A DNA stretch of 64,000 nucleotides from Posidonia oceanica (taxonomy: Eukaryota; Streptophyta; Magnoliopsida; Alismatales; Posidoniaceae): NCBI GenBank assembly GCA_037176725.1, contig JAZBRS010000026.1, positions 150,113,501-150,177,500 of the forward strand, written 5' to 3'. Below are positions 53,101-64,000 of this stretch, piece by piece. Below the pieces are notes generated by a model. It did no database searches. It was not told the DNA's origin and saw only the letters and a list, made by a program, of their open reading frames with translations. Position 1 is the first letter of the stretch. Every line of letters starts with the position of its first letter. The translations under genes were made by a program, and so were the position numbers.

Positions 53101-56100
53101 GCATCGCTCCAGTCCACCGGACTGCCTCCAAATCCGTTTCAGACCTCCGGTGGCTCCTCCAATCCGCTCCAGGCAGCGTCGCCGCTCGCCGGACGTCGCC
53201 CGAGCTCCGCCAGGCCCCGGTGAAGCTCGCCCGCCGGACTCCCTCCCCGTCGGCACCCTTCTGCCCCCTCTGTCGGCCGCTGGTAGCAACTGCTACAGTG
53301 GCCGACGGCCTGCATTTTCACTGTGCTTTCATTTTCGTTTATCTTAGTTATTTTGCCCTAAATTGCAGTTTTGGTTTCAGTTCTTGTTTATTTACATTCA
53401 GGTCCTTTATTTGATTAAATCTGTTTATTTCTGAGTTAAAACTATATAAAATTGCATGAAATGTTTGTGGTTCTCTTTATTTGCTTTCTGGTCCTTCTAC
53501 AGTGCTTTCCTTCAGTAATAAGTTTGATTTCAGCCCCCCTGCTTTTGATTTTTGCACTTAAGTCTTGCAGTAGTTTAATTAGATTTAATACATTAATTTT
53601 GCCATATAAAATTGCATTCTGGGTCCTCTTTGTTTTCAGTATTTACCTTCTGGTCCTCTGTCCTGTAGAACTTAGCATTTATTTTTCATTTTTGCTTGCT
53701 GCATTGCATTTTTCCCCCTCTGTTTTCTGATTTTTGCATATAGGTCCTCTTCTAATGCACAGTAGTCATTTTAATGCATATTTAGCTTATAAAATTGCAT
53801 TCTTGACCCTACATAATTTGAAAATTACATGCCAGTCCTCTGTCTGTCCTTTTAGTGCATATTTTGCTCATAAAATTGCATCTTAGCCCCACATGTTTGA
53901 AAAATTGCATGTAAGTCCCCCATCTGCATTCCCAGACTACTTAGGACCCTGTTTTTCTGGAAAAATGGCATTTTAGACCTTAATGATTTCAAAATTGCAT
54001 TCTGAACTGCCACATGATTTCAAAGCTTGCCCTGATGCATATTCATCTTGGAAAATTGCATTTTGAACCCTATCTTTTGTAAAATTGCATGCAGACCCTC
54101 TTTTTTCCAAAACCCTTGCATAAAAGCCCCAAACTTTTCAAAACCTTTGCATTTAGACCCCCATCCTCTCAAAAATTGCATTTAAATCCCCAATTTCCTG
54201 AAAAACCACCCTTAAGCCTTTTCTTGCATTCTACATGCATTGCACTCATGCATTCTAGTATTTGGCACTCCTTGCACACACCTAAATGCGCCTAGCTCCC
54301 CCGAACACGGGAGGACCTGTTTTGCACACCCCTTAGGTCTCTTTTACACTTAGATCCATTCTTCTCCCCTGTTCTGGTCCCTCTGCCTTGAAGCTGGAAT
54401 ATCTTCGGATTTGGTCGTTGGATCTTCTCAAGTAAGCTGCCATGACGACCCCGGCGGAATGCTCTCCAGCGTGGACCAATCAGATTCCAGATCAGGCCCC
54501 AGATTTCCCAGGTAAGCCCTCCTGAACTTCAGTAGCATCATTTGCGTACCATTCGCATTGCATGGCTTTCGCGCGCTTCCTTTCGCTCTGTTTTCTCGCA
54601 CCGTTTTGCATGCTGCTTTGCTTTCTTGCACCGTTTTGCGTGCCGCTTTGCTTTCTTGCACCGTTTTGCGTGTCGCTTTGTTTTCTTGCATCGTTTTGCG
54701 TGTCGCTCTGTTTTCTCGCACCGTTTTGCGTGCCGCTTTGTTTTCTTGCACCGTTTTGCGTGCTGCTCTGTTTTCTCGCACCGTTTTGCGTGCCGCCTTC
54801 GTTTTCTCGCACCGTTTTGCTGCCGCCTTTTTTTTGCACCATTTTGCGTGCCGCTCTGTTTTCTCGCACCGTTTTGCGTGCCGCTTTGTTTTCTTGCACC
54901 GTTTTGCGTGCTGCTCTCTTTCTCGCACCGTTTTGCGTGCCGCCTTCGTTTTCTCGCACCGTTTTGCATGCCGCTTCGTTTTCTCGCACCGTTTTGCATG
55001 CCGCTTTGTTTTCTTGCACCGTTTTGTGTGCTGCTCTATTTCTCACACCGTTTTGCGTGCCACTTTGTTTTCTCGCACCGTTTTGCATGCTGCCTTCGTT
55101 TTCTCGCACCGTTTTGCATGCCACTTTATTTTCTTGCACCGTTTTGCGTGCCGCTCTGTTTCGCACACCGTTTTGCGTGTCGCTTTGTTCTCTTGCGTCG
55201 TTTTACATGCCGTTGTGTTTTCTCGCACCGTTTTGCGTGCCGCCCTTGTTTTCTTGCACCGTTTTGCGTGCCGTTTTGTTTTCTTGCACCGTTTTGCGTG
55301 CCGCTCTGTTTTCTCGCATCGTTTTGCGTGCCTTGCCCGTTTCTCGCACCGTTTTGCGTGTCTCGCTTGTTTCTTGCACCATTCTGCATGCCGACTTTGT
55401 TTTTGCCCTGTTTTATGTCCTTGCCTTGTTCCTCGCACCGTTTTACGCTCTTGCTTCGTTTTCTCGCACCGTTTTGCGTGTCAACCTCGTTTCTCGCATC
55501 GTTTTACGTTCTTGCTTCGTTTCTCGTCTCGTTTTGCGTGTTTCACGTTATTTCCCTTGCATGTCGCCCGCATTGCCTGTTTTCACCGCTGTTTTGTTTT
55601 ATCGCCTGCATTTGCATATTAGGCGGTGATGCTTATTGCCTGGAGTTCTCACGAGCCGGGTTTCACCCGGTTCGGAACCCAGACAGCGCTGCTGAGCACT
55701 TTGATTGCACGTTTACTTTCCTGTACTGCTTTCCCCCACTTAGAGCACACCTTTGAGCATTTAGATAGGCATTCATTGGCACTTAGGCATTCAAAGTCTG
55801 CATTTCCCTGCATATGCGAGCGTAAGCCTAGAAAGACCGATTCTCGGGCGTGTCGGGGGTGCCTAACACCTTCCCTGCACGTAACAGGAGTCCTTGCCCT
55901 CTCTCTTGGCCCGTAATGACCATATTGCCCTTATCCTAAGCACGAGTCACATCCCTTGCATTCATTTGCATCCCATTTCTTCTGCATTGCCTTGCATTGC
56001 ATCTTTTGCTCGGTTTTGCGTGGTTGTTCATGCATTTCCCCGGTTTTCCTCGTCTCCCGATCTAATAGACTTGGTGGCGACTCTGATTTTGTCTTATCTT

Positions 56101-56250
56101 CTTCTTTTCTTCCCCTTTTTTCCTTTTTTAAAATGTTTTCGAGTTAAGTCTTCCTTCTCGGACATAGCCGCTAATAGTGAACCTGATTCTGATCGGTGCA
56201 CACGAGCTTTGGCAATGTGCATGGACGATCTGAACACCGGGATTACTACA
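50161..56250 (+). repeat. A2 5' LTR, 6.1 kb
   Basis: Starts TGTTGACACCCCATTTTGAC, ends GGGATTACTACA. Regions in order: AC-rich start, CT-rich block (50560-50840), A-rich block (50860-51640), CT-rich then GC-rich exon-like block (51650-53300), TGCATTTT-type degenerate repeats (53430-54230), the 30-bp array (54585-55560), and the conserved end shared with A1 and B (55640-56250). Long LTRs of this size are known from Ogre elements. Open frames in the GC-rich block lack motifs. Confidence 0.9.
54585..55560 (+). repeat. 30-bp LTR minisatellite, about 32 copies
   Basis: Unit GCACCGTTTTGCGTGCCGCT plus TTGTTTTCTC. Because the unit is a multiple of three and lacks stops, several frames on both strands stay open for 130-400 codons; these frames are artefacts. 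The same array has about eight units in A1. Confidence 0.9.
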
Positions 56251-56251
56251 G

Positions 56252-56269
56252 TGGCGACTCTGCTGGGGA
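56252..56269 (+). promoter_or_regulatory. A2 primer-binding site, first copy
   Basis: TGGCGACTCTGCTGGGGA, one base after the LTR end. It has T where A1 and the second copy have C, so it pairs less well with tRNA-Arg. Confidence 0.75.
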
Positions 56270-56396
56270 TACTAGACTCCGACTTTCGCCTTCGCTTTCG
56301 CTCGCTTGGGATTTGCATTCTTTGTTTGCCTTTGTGCCCTTCGCCTTGCTTTTGTTTGCTTGCCTGCCTGTCTGCTTTGCCCAGCGAAGTCGACAG

Positions 56397-56414
56397 TGGC
56401 GACTCCGCTGGGGA
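56397..56414 (+). promoter_or_regulatory. A2 primer-binding site, second copy
   Basis: TGGCGACTCCGCTGGGGA, identical to the A1 site. The following sequence ATACTAGACTCCGGCTTTCG repeats what follows the first copy, so about 145 bp has been tandemly duplicated. Confidence 0.75.
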
Positions 56415-57729
56415 TACTAGACTCCGGCTTTCGTTTTGGCTTTGGCTTGCTCACTTTCTGCTTGGGTTTTGCCTTCTTTGCTTGCCTTTGTGTTTCCTTT
56501 GCCTGTTTTTGCTCCTTTTCCTGTGCAAACTCCTGCCGAGTCGCCCGTGGCTGCTCAGCTTAGGTTTTGCACCTCCTTTGCCTCGATTTGCGCTCTGTTT
56601 TGTTTTGCTTCGCCTCTGCTGTTTGTTTACTTGTTTGTCTCCTTGCTTCTGCTCTTATTTGCTTTACGGCTTACTTGTCTTTACTTTCCTTGTCTTGCTT
56701 GCTTATTATTGCTTTATTTCCCGCATAATGCATGCCTACATACTTGTTTGGCGACAATACATGCTTTTTGAATGATGAATGCTTTCTTTTACACATTTGC
56801 TATGTCACTACACACGCACATGCTCTGTATATATGCCTTTTGACCTGATGAATGCTTTCCTTTCACTATCATGCTCACAAACACTCGCACATGCCATGCG
56901 CTTTCCTTTTGCTTTGTTGCATGTTGTTGGTTGCCATGATTGTTTGATTTTCTTCCCTTCCGCACATGCCATGCCTAGGATAGTAGAGACTGATTGCTCT
57001 TCCTGTGGTTAATTAAAAATGGCAAGTAAAAATAAGATCTAAGGTTAACTAGAGCCATCAACACACTTCCACCCTCTTGGAGTTAATAAAATACGCAACA
57101 TAAAAAACTTTAATCATTTGCATGAAGCATCATATAGGGCACGCATCTTCTCATCTGATTCCACCTATCAGTCTGCGAAGGATGGCTCCGGCCTCTCACC
57201 CCGATGCTTTGGCATGGTGTGAGCCGGTCGGTCTGTCCCCCCTTGTCAGGGGTCGTGTCGGTGTTAGTGGAGGGTACTTCCCACGCTTAGGCGAGGTTGA
57301 GGCCACCAACGCACCACCCTGTTTTTACCTGAGCTTTGGGCCGGGAGTTAGACAGGGGACCTGCTTTTCTAGCTTGAGTTGGTGACCCGTACACTTGTGG
57401 ATATCCGGAGTAGACTACCTGCTAAGAAACACTAGATTGGTGAGAGAGAGAGCATGCTAGAAAGCATACATGTCATTCATGCCATAACTTAGTGCATTTG
57501 CATTTCACTTTTTGTTCCTAATCCCAGTTTCCTGTTGTGTCCTTAATAGAGTTCAGTAAGCGATCTCCTTAGCTGGAGCCCTGGTTCCTCCCCTTGCTGA
57601 CGCCTCTGCTGAGACACCTGTGCTCGACCATCCCTTTCTGAGCTACTCGCCTTCACGAGCATAGCTCCTCGTAGAGCTCGTCTCTCTTCCGCTCGTCGCA
57701 GCCCCATTTTGACTCGCTCTCGGTCAGTA
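56415..57729 (+). other. A2 leader
   Basis: From the second PBS to the gag ATG. No open frame with a recognisable motif, so there is no sign of the extra ORF that classical Ogre elements carry before gag. Landmarks shared with the leaders of A1 and B include ATAATGCATGCCTACATACT and a GTCGGTCTGTCCCCCCTTGT-like stretch near 57230. Confidence 0.6.
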
Positions 57730-60403
57730 ATGGCCCAGCGCACCGTCGAACCCCCCATTACTCTTGCCTCGGAGGTGGTTCCCGCTCCGGCCCCTCCGAC
57801 TCCCGTTTCTAACCTCTCTGTGCCCCCTGTGATGCCAGGATTTCCTCCTCTGCCGTCTGGGGCACCCCAGTTTGCTGTGGGACAGTGGCAGACACTCGCT
57901 CCTCCTGATCCGGTCGCCGAGTCCATCTTGATGGCCACTTCTCGTGTTCCGGAGGTACCACTGACCCCACCTTCTCAGGGATTTGTCACTTTTGACACCC
58001 CTTCCGCTGCTACGGCGACTCTCGCCCTAGGACTCCAATCTCCTGGACAGTTCGGATCTCTTGGCTCTAGCTCCTCGCCGGCACTGCAATTCAGTGTTCC
58101 CACCGATGGGACACCTGAAGAGCAGTACCAGCATCTGATGGACACTATCCAGCGGCTGCAGGGTATGGCTCTATCAGTCCGCCCTTCTTCCCTTCATGTC
58201 GGTCCTGAGGTTCCTGTGCGGCCTGCTCTCGCACATCTTGCATTGCACTCTACACTTCCGCCTAGACCGTCGTCCCAACTGCTCACGGTTCCGGCAATGG
58301 GGGCACGTATTCCGCCTCTTGCATCTGCACCGCACCACACACAGCATGCACCTCCGCCACCTGGTGGCCAGTCATTCAGACTGGTGGGAGCACAGTATCT
58401 CGCAGGCCCGTCCCCCGGCACCTCGCCGGTGCGGCCACTGATGCTCCAACATCCTGCACCCACCGCACAGCATACCATCTACCCTCCCCCTTTGCATCAG
58501 GCTCAGAATTCCACATGCATCCCTCCTTGCACTCCACCACAGCACGGGTATGTCGGCCATCACCTTGCGTCACCAGGCGATGTGATGGTGGATCCGGAGG
58601 AGCACCTCGGTGCGACCCAATCAGCATACGTGGTCCCTACCCCCACTGCCCCATCACCTGTGGCAGCCATTCCAGACCCCATCAACAACAGGATGGATGT
58701 TCTGGAGAAAGCACTGCGTCTAGTTCCAGACCTACCAGTTCCGAGACCTCTGCTGTTTCCCAGAGGCGGTACTCCCTCCAAAGTTCAAAATACTGGACTT
58801 TGAGAAGTATGATGGTAGGGGCTGCCCCATAGCCCATCTGAAGGCGTACTGCGGTGATCTCGCCCAACTCCAGGCGGACGAGAGGTTGCTGATCCGCCTG
58901 TTCCAGAAAAGTTTGTCCGGTCCGACCCTCAAGTGGTTCACTTCGCTTGATATGGCTGCGATCAGGACGTGGAACGACCTAAGCCAGGCGTTCTTGGAAC
59001 AGTACTCCTTCAACCTCGATCTGGTCCCAAAGCGCGCAGACTTGATCGCAACCAAGCAGAATCCGGGCGAGCTGTTCAGGGAGTACGTCGGCCGCTGGCG
59101 TGCCCTTGCCTCGCAAGTTCAAGATAGGCCCTCTGACGAGGAGTCTATCGAGATCATTATAAAAGGGGCACAGCCGTCCACCGGAGCTTTGCTTAGCATC
59201 CAACCTGTCACGACCTTCACTGCGTTGATCCGAGCTGGCACTCGCGTAGAGAGTTCATTGCGGAGTGGCAACTTCCCCGCGCTCTCTGTGCTTGCCAGGC
59301 AGGCCCCCGCTAGCAACAACGGTAGCAGCAGCAGCGCCATCAACAACAACAACGGCATCAACAACAATCGTCCCAAGAGAAAGGATCCGCCGAAGCCCGT
59401 TGTTGCGTACGTCGACTCCCCTGCTGTGCCCGTTCGTCTGGCGTCCCGGCCTGCCCCTCCTTAGATCTATTACGCACCTGCACCTAGGACACACCCTACA
59501 CCACAAATCACTAGCACCGCTCGACCGATCTATCCTGCCGCACTGGTCCAGCAAGGACAATTCCAGAGGCTGAGACGGCCACCCGTTGAGAAGCGGAAAT
59601 TCGCCCCACTGGTAGAACCGCTCACTGCCGTCCTCCCGAAGGTTGCGTCGCTCCTGAAATTTCCGGAGGTTCGCCCGCCACCAAACCCACTACTGCATTG
59701 GTTTAAGGCGAACCTTTTCTGCGATTTTCATCGAAGCGTCGGGCATTCGACTGATAATTGCTTCACTCTCCGGAATGCTATCCAGGATCTGATCGAATCG
59801 GGAATGATTGTGATCGACACGCACGAGGCATCCACTTCTACACCATCTCATGCATCTACATCGGCATCTACCCCAGCTAATGTTGTCCGCCGGCCCCTGC
59901 CGGAGCACTCCTATTCAGGAGACGCAGGGACCTCAGGAATCCACTCCTTGTTTCCTTCTGGACCTCTCACATCTGTGGTAGATCCTTCCGAGCTTATCCA
60001 CGATGTTTCTACTCTCTTTCCAGTCTCTCTCTATCTTGCAGCTGTCGTCGGTTCCGAGTCGGGCGTTCATATGATCCGACCGCGCACCACGCCGGAGCGT
60101 CCTTCTGCACCAACCACCATGCTTTCCTGGGCCCAAGCCCCAGTACACCTGCTAGGTAATCCGCAGGTAGTATCCCCAATACATCTCCTAGCCAGACCTC
60201 AGCCAGAGTTTCCCGTGCACCTGTTAGCAAGACCTCAATCCCCACCCCGCTTACCTTCCCGACTATCCTCCTATCCGTGCCCTCCTCAGCCTGTAGCCCC
60301 GCTCGTGCTCGCTGCACGTGCTCCCATGGTTATTAACCTAACCTGGGATACCCATCGCGTACCTTACAGCTATGCCACAGAAATGTGTGCGGAAGTGACG
60401 TGA
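57730..60403 (+). pseudogene. A2 gag
   Basis: ATG GCC CAG at 57730, the start shared with A1 and B; an in-frame ATG 21 bases earlier is not shared. Pro/Gln-rich N-terminal part to about 58700, then the capsid-like core: GRGCPIAHLKAYCGDLAQL, LLIRLFQKSLSGP, WFTSLDMAAIRTW, FREYVGRWRALASQV, and a zinc-knuckle-like CDFHRSVGHSTDNC at 59720-59761. A deletion of about 14 bp near 58722 shifts the frame relative to A1 and B. TAG at 59465 stands where A1 has CAG, and TGA at 60401 where A1 has CGA. Otherwise the frame continues into protease. Confidence 0.9.
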
Positions 60404-63400
60404 TCGGGGAGGGTCTACAAACCCCCGGCGCCAGTAACTGGACCTAGTCATCCAGAACCTGCAACACCTCTGCCCTTAGTCCGGCCTACAGCCCTACCAC
60501 CTTCAGGCCAGCCTCTTGAATCCACCATAGCTGAACCTCTCCCTAAAGCCGCACCACCTGCTGCCAAGAAGTGCCAGCCTAAAGCCGACATCACTTCCCA
60601 GCTCAAAAAGGTTAAGGCCGACATATCCATCTGGGACCTGATACACACTTCTGCCGAACACCGCGAGGCTTTCCTTCGCGTGTTCCAAGCCGCCCGTGTG
60701 TCCCAAGCCATAGAACCTGCCGCCTTGGAAAGCATGGTCGGAATGATCGCAGAGCCCCAGGTCATCACTTTCACAAGTGATGAGTTGCCTCCAGCGGGGA
60801 TTAATCACAATCAACCCTTGTTCGTCACGGTACAATTCAAGAACTTTCGCATTCCCCTTGCACTGGTCGATAATGGGTCAGGCCTTAATGTCTGTCCCTT
60901 GCGAACAGCAACCAAGCTCGGATTCAAGGCCGAGGACATTACTCCGGCTGTAAAGGGAATGACAGCTTTTGATAATACCCACCATGACACTCTGGGGATT
61001 CTGATTATTCCTCTTATCATTGGTTCGGTCACATTCGATGTGGAATTCTACGTCGTTGACTTGGAGCCTAATTTCAACTTTTTGCTTGGGCGCCCTTGGC
61101 TCCACAAGCATCAGGTTATCCCCTCGACCCTCCATCGCATGATCAAGTTCCGCCGAGGTGACGATGTCATCGTTGTCATGGCTGAGAATTTTGAGAAGGA
61201 GTGGATCGAAGCAGTTTCCTCTGTCTCTTCGCGGACTGTCCCCTTTGACCCCGAACTCTCGAATGCTTTATACCGCGTTAATCGGTGCAAGCCGGTTAAC
61301 TTTTTACCAGATCTTGAACATGTCAACTCCTTGGCCGTTCACAACAACCCTTTTCAAATGGTCGAGAACGTCTGTCACAGGTGGGGCTACGTCAGGGGGA
61401 CGCCGCTCGGGCGGTACGGCCAGGGAATCGCTGAACCCATCACGGCGGAAGAACGAAGAGACAACGAGGGTCTAGGGTACGACCCTCACACTGATAAAGG
61501 CAAGCGCCCGCAAGCGAAGAATCAGAGAATGATCATACCTCGGAGTCTGGCCAACTTCACGAGCGCAGGTATTCTGGGTTCGAGTGCCGTTCAAGCCATA
61601 GTGCAGTCGGAGCCGTGTCAAAGTTCTCCGCCGCCGGAGGAGGACTGGGTCTGCGTTGAGGACTACTACTCGGACGAGGAACAGCCTAGCACAACAGGGG
61701 CAGTTCAGACCTACAGTGAAAGCCAGCCTAGCCCAACAGCATCTCGGTCGGTTTGTTCGGTCCTTCCGACCACAGATCATAAAGCAGCAGAGTTGGCAGA
61801 ACCCTTGGCAGATTTGACAGTCTTTGATTCTCCTGCAGTCATGTCAGCACCACCAGCACCAATTCAAGCACAGTCAGTCAGTCCGCCCGCAACCGCTGTC
61901 GCATCGGCACAACTGTCACCCTCTCAGGAGGGCCAATCACTGAGTCCAGTCAGCAGCGTGACTCAGCCCTTTTCAGTAACCACATCTCAGCCAGCTCAGT
62001 CAGTCACGCCTTCTCCTGCCGCACAACAGCAACTCTCATGGCAGGACCCTATGGCGTCAGAGGCCGCGTTCTCACCATCATCACCAGTCGCAGAGGACCA
62101 GCCAAGCATCACAGCCTCCCGGCCCTTGAGCCTTCAGAAGAGCGCCTTTGCCTACCCTCTGACTGCGGCAGTAACCCCGGCAGCGTACCCATCAGTGGCC
62201 CCGTTGACCAGCCTGCCTGGATCTCCCATGCCAAGACTATCACTATCAGGCGTGCCTGTGAGTCAGACCACGCAAATACTAGGAACAGCAATCCACCTCG
62301 CGGCCGAGCCAGTGCCGCAGGCCCTCGGCGCCTATTATGTCGACTCACCCTCAGATGAGGAAGAGGGAGGGGCGATAGAAGCCCAGGTCGATTCATGGAT
62401 GTCTGATTTGGAGCTACTTTATCAGGAACAGCTCGAATCCATAGCAGAAGACCTGGCACAGCACCAAGCCGCAGAAAGGAAAGGAAAAGCCGTAGTTACG
62501 GATCCTCCTCTGCGAGAGGACTCCACCTCCATCATGGCCCTAGAAGAAAACTCAGGAGTGCCGGACTCCCCTAGACCAGACGAGCTCATTTCCCTTCAAC
62601 CCGAAGGTGGGTCTAGTTGGCTTGTGCAGCACATGCCTCATTCGGGGAGGATAGTGAGTGGCAGTATCCAAGTCAGCCGCCAGTCCGACATGCCCTCCAC
62701 AAGTATGTTAGCAGACTCAGAAGAGGAGACACCAGTAGATCACACAACAGCAGTAACAAAGCAGAAAGCAGAATCAGTAATAGAGTTGTCAGAGGTTTCA
62801 GTAGCAAAGCTGTCAGCAGTATCAGTCGCAGAGTCGGCAAGGCTTTCAGTAGTGTCAGCAGAACATGCAGCAGTGTCATCAGCAGTAGAACAGACAGGGG
62901 AAGCCATCAGGGCAGAAGTCGCGCACCGAGGATACAGAAACACTCGAGTAGGCGTGACCATCCTGAGGCGTCACCAGGGCCAAGAAGTGGAACTTCTACA
63001 CTCCCTCGATGTAACAAACCCCACATTCGAAAAGGAGATCCTCTCGGAACTTGTTGCATACGGAGAGGAAGACAATACAGGCGAAGATGAGAATGATGAC
63101 CCATCGCCTGAGTTCCGACCCTATGACGACGACCCAGAAGGTCCCAACCTGCATGTTGAGGAAGAAACGGAGGTCATTAATCTCGGCACAGCCGAAGAAA
63201 TCAGAGAAGTTCGCATCAGTGCCCTACTGCCACCCCAAGTCAGAATAGAGTTCATTGCGTTCCTGAAAGAGTATGCAGATGTCTTCGCCTGGACTTATGA
63301 AGACATGGTCGGCCTTGATGTCGAAATAGTGGTCCATAACTTACCCCTGAAGCCAGACGCCAAGCTAGTAAAGTAGAAACTGAGAAGATGGCGACCGCAG

Positions 63401-64000
63401 TGGCTGCTCATGATCAAGGAAGAGATAATGAAGCAGCTTGATGTCAATTTTCTGAAGGTCGTCCTTTACCCTGAGTGGCTTGCAAACATCGTGCCAGTGC
63501 CCAAGAAGGACGGTCGGATCCGGATATGTATCGACTACAGGGACCTGAACAAGGCGAGTCCCAAGGACGATTTCCCATTGCCTCACATTGACGTCCTAGT
63601 CGACAACACTGCGGGCCACAAGATGCTATCCTTTATGGACGGCTTCTCCGGCTATAATCAGATCAAGATGGCAGAAGAAGACATGGAAAAAACTTCATTC
63701 ATCACCCCCTGGGGGGTCTTCTGTTATCAAGTTATGCCGTTTGGGTTGAAGAATGCTGGCGCAACTTATCAGAGGGCCATGACTACACTTTTTCACGACC
63801 TCATGCACCAAGAAGTGGAGGTCTATGTAGATGACATGATTGCAAAGACCAAAGAGCCTGAGGATCACCTTGCTTGCTTGAAGAAGCTCTTTGACCATCT
63901 GAGGAAGTACAGACTGAGGCTTAACCCTAGTAAATGCGTGTTTGGGGTTTCATCTGGCAAACTTCTGGGCTACATCGTTAGCCAAAGGGGGATCGAAGTG
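60404..64000 (+). pseudogene. A2 protease, linker and reverse transcriptase (partial)
   Basis: One frame to the window end, broken only by TAG at 63374 (A1 has CAG). Protease: SDELPPAGINHNQP, catalytic LVDNGSGLNVCPL with Asp at 60869, NFNFLLGRPWLHKHQV. From about 61500 to 63150 is a Ser/Gln/Ala-rich linker with the acidic patch DSPSDEEEGG near 62340 and ENDDPSPEFRPYDDDPEGP at its end. RT begins near 63240: WLANIVPVPKKDGRIRICID, FPLPHID, FMDGFSGYNQI, FITPWGVFCYQVMPFGLKNA, and YVDDMI with the catalytic Asp pair at 63824-63838. Domains cut off by the window edge should be RNase H, second RNase H and integrase. The RT residues are canonical where A1 is mutated. Confidence 0.9.

Larger units (their letters stand above)
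50161..64000 (+). mobile_element. Element A2: Tat-lineage Ty3 retrotransposon, 3' part outside window
   Basis: Full 5' LTR (50161-56250), duplicated tRNA-Arg PBS, leader, then gag-protease-linker-RT in nearly one frame, cut by the window edge inside RT. Same family as A1, in the opposite orientation, but better preserved: from 57730 to 64000 only one frameshift and three nonsense codons are seen. RNase H, integrase, any extra PMD-like gene, the 3' hairpin array and the 3' LTR should lie beyond 64000. Confidence 0.9.

Noticed and set aside
51683..53414. 80-165 codon frames in the GC-rich part of the A2 LTR
   Set aside because: Cys/Pro/Ser- or Arg/Gly-rich shadows on both strands with no motif; sits inside the LTR.
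54542..55756. Open frames of 350-400 codons on the plus strand and 130-220 codons on the minus strand
   Set aside because: They run through the 30-bp LTR minisatellite, whose unit has no stops in several frames on either strand; the translations are low-complexity repeats with no known motif.

Overview
The window reads as plant nuclear heterochromatin. It holds nested Ty3-type LTR retrotransposons of the Tat (Ogre/Retand-like) lineage, plus a cluster of decayed plant mobile domain (PMD) genes. Evidence for a flowering plant: PMD genes with GT-AG introns and TATA boxes, primer-binding sites complementary to the 3' end of a plant tRNA-Arg, Tat-type gag-pol with an extra RNase H, and nonsense codons of the kind that CG/CHG cytosine methylation produces. 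The species cannot be told from the sequence. No rRNA, tRNA, CRISPR or prokaryotic genes were seen, and no clearly intact host gene.

Layout. 1-8380: three minus-strand PMD-type pseudogenes (981-2325, 3153-6353, 6735-8093). Each has a TATA box about 90-110 bp before its ATG, and a block of GTTGGACGC/GCGTCCAAC inverted repeats beyond that. 8380-10387: interleaved minisatellites. 10388 to about 29890 (minus): element A1, an old gag-pol retrotransposon. It has an internally deleted 3' LTR (10388-12250), a 3' hairpin array, an extra DUF7745/PMD-like gene downstream of integrase, a gag-pol pseudogene (17043-25868), a PBS, and a truncated 5' LTR. About 29890-31580: unassigned. 31583-35356 and 49140-50160 (minus): remnant of a different element (C), split by element B. 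35357-49139 (plus): element B, complete, with two 3.3 kb LTRs, a near-perfect target duplication, and only a gag gene. 50161-64000 (plus): element A2, same family as A1, with a 6.1 kb 5' LTR, a duplicated PBS and gag-pro-RT running off the window.

How the parts relate. A1 and A2 are autonomous-type copies. B shares their LTR termini, tRNA-Arg PBS, leader, gag and polypurine tract but has no protease, reverse transcriptase or integrase, so it looks like a gag-only (TR-GAG-like) partner mobilised in trans. The most striking shared structure is a 3' array of small hairpins, consensus GATAAG-TCCGNNAN-CTTATC on the coding strand. It occurs in A1 and B with different but still self-complementary stems. 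A second hairpin system, paired GTTGGACGC/GCGTCCAAC stems, repeats about every 240 bp in the B LTR and reappears upstream of each PMD gene.

All coordinates were read by eye. LTR edges, TATA boxes and most splice sites are exact to a few bases. Older boundaries (A1 upper end, element C) are approximate.
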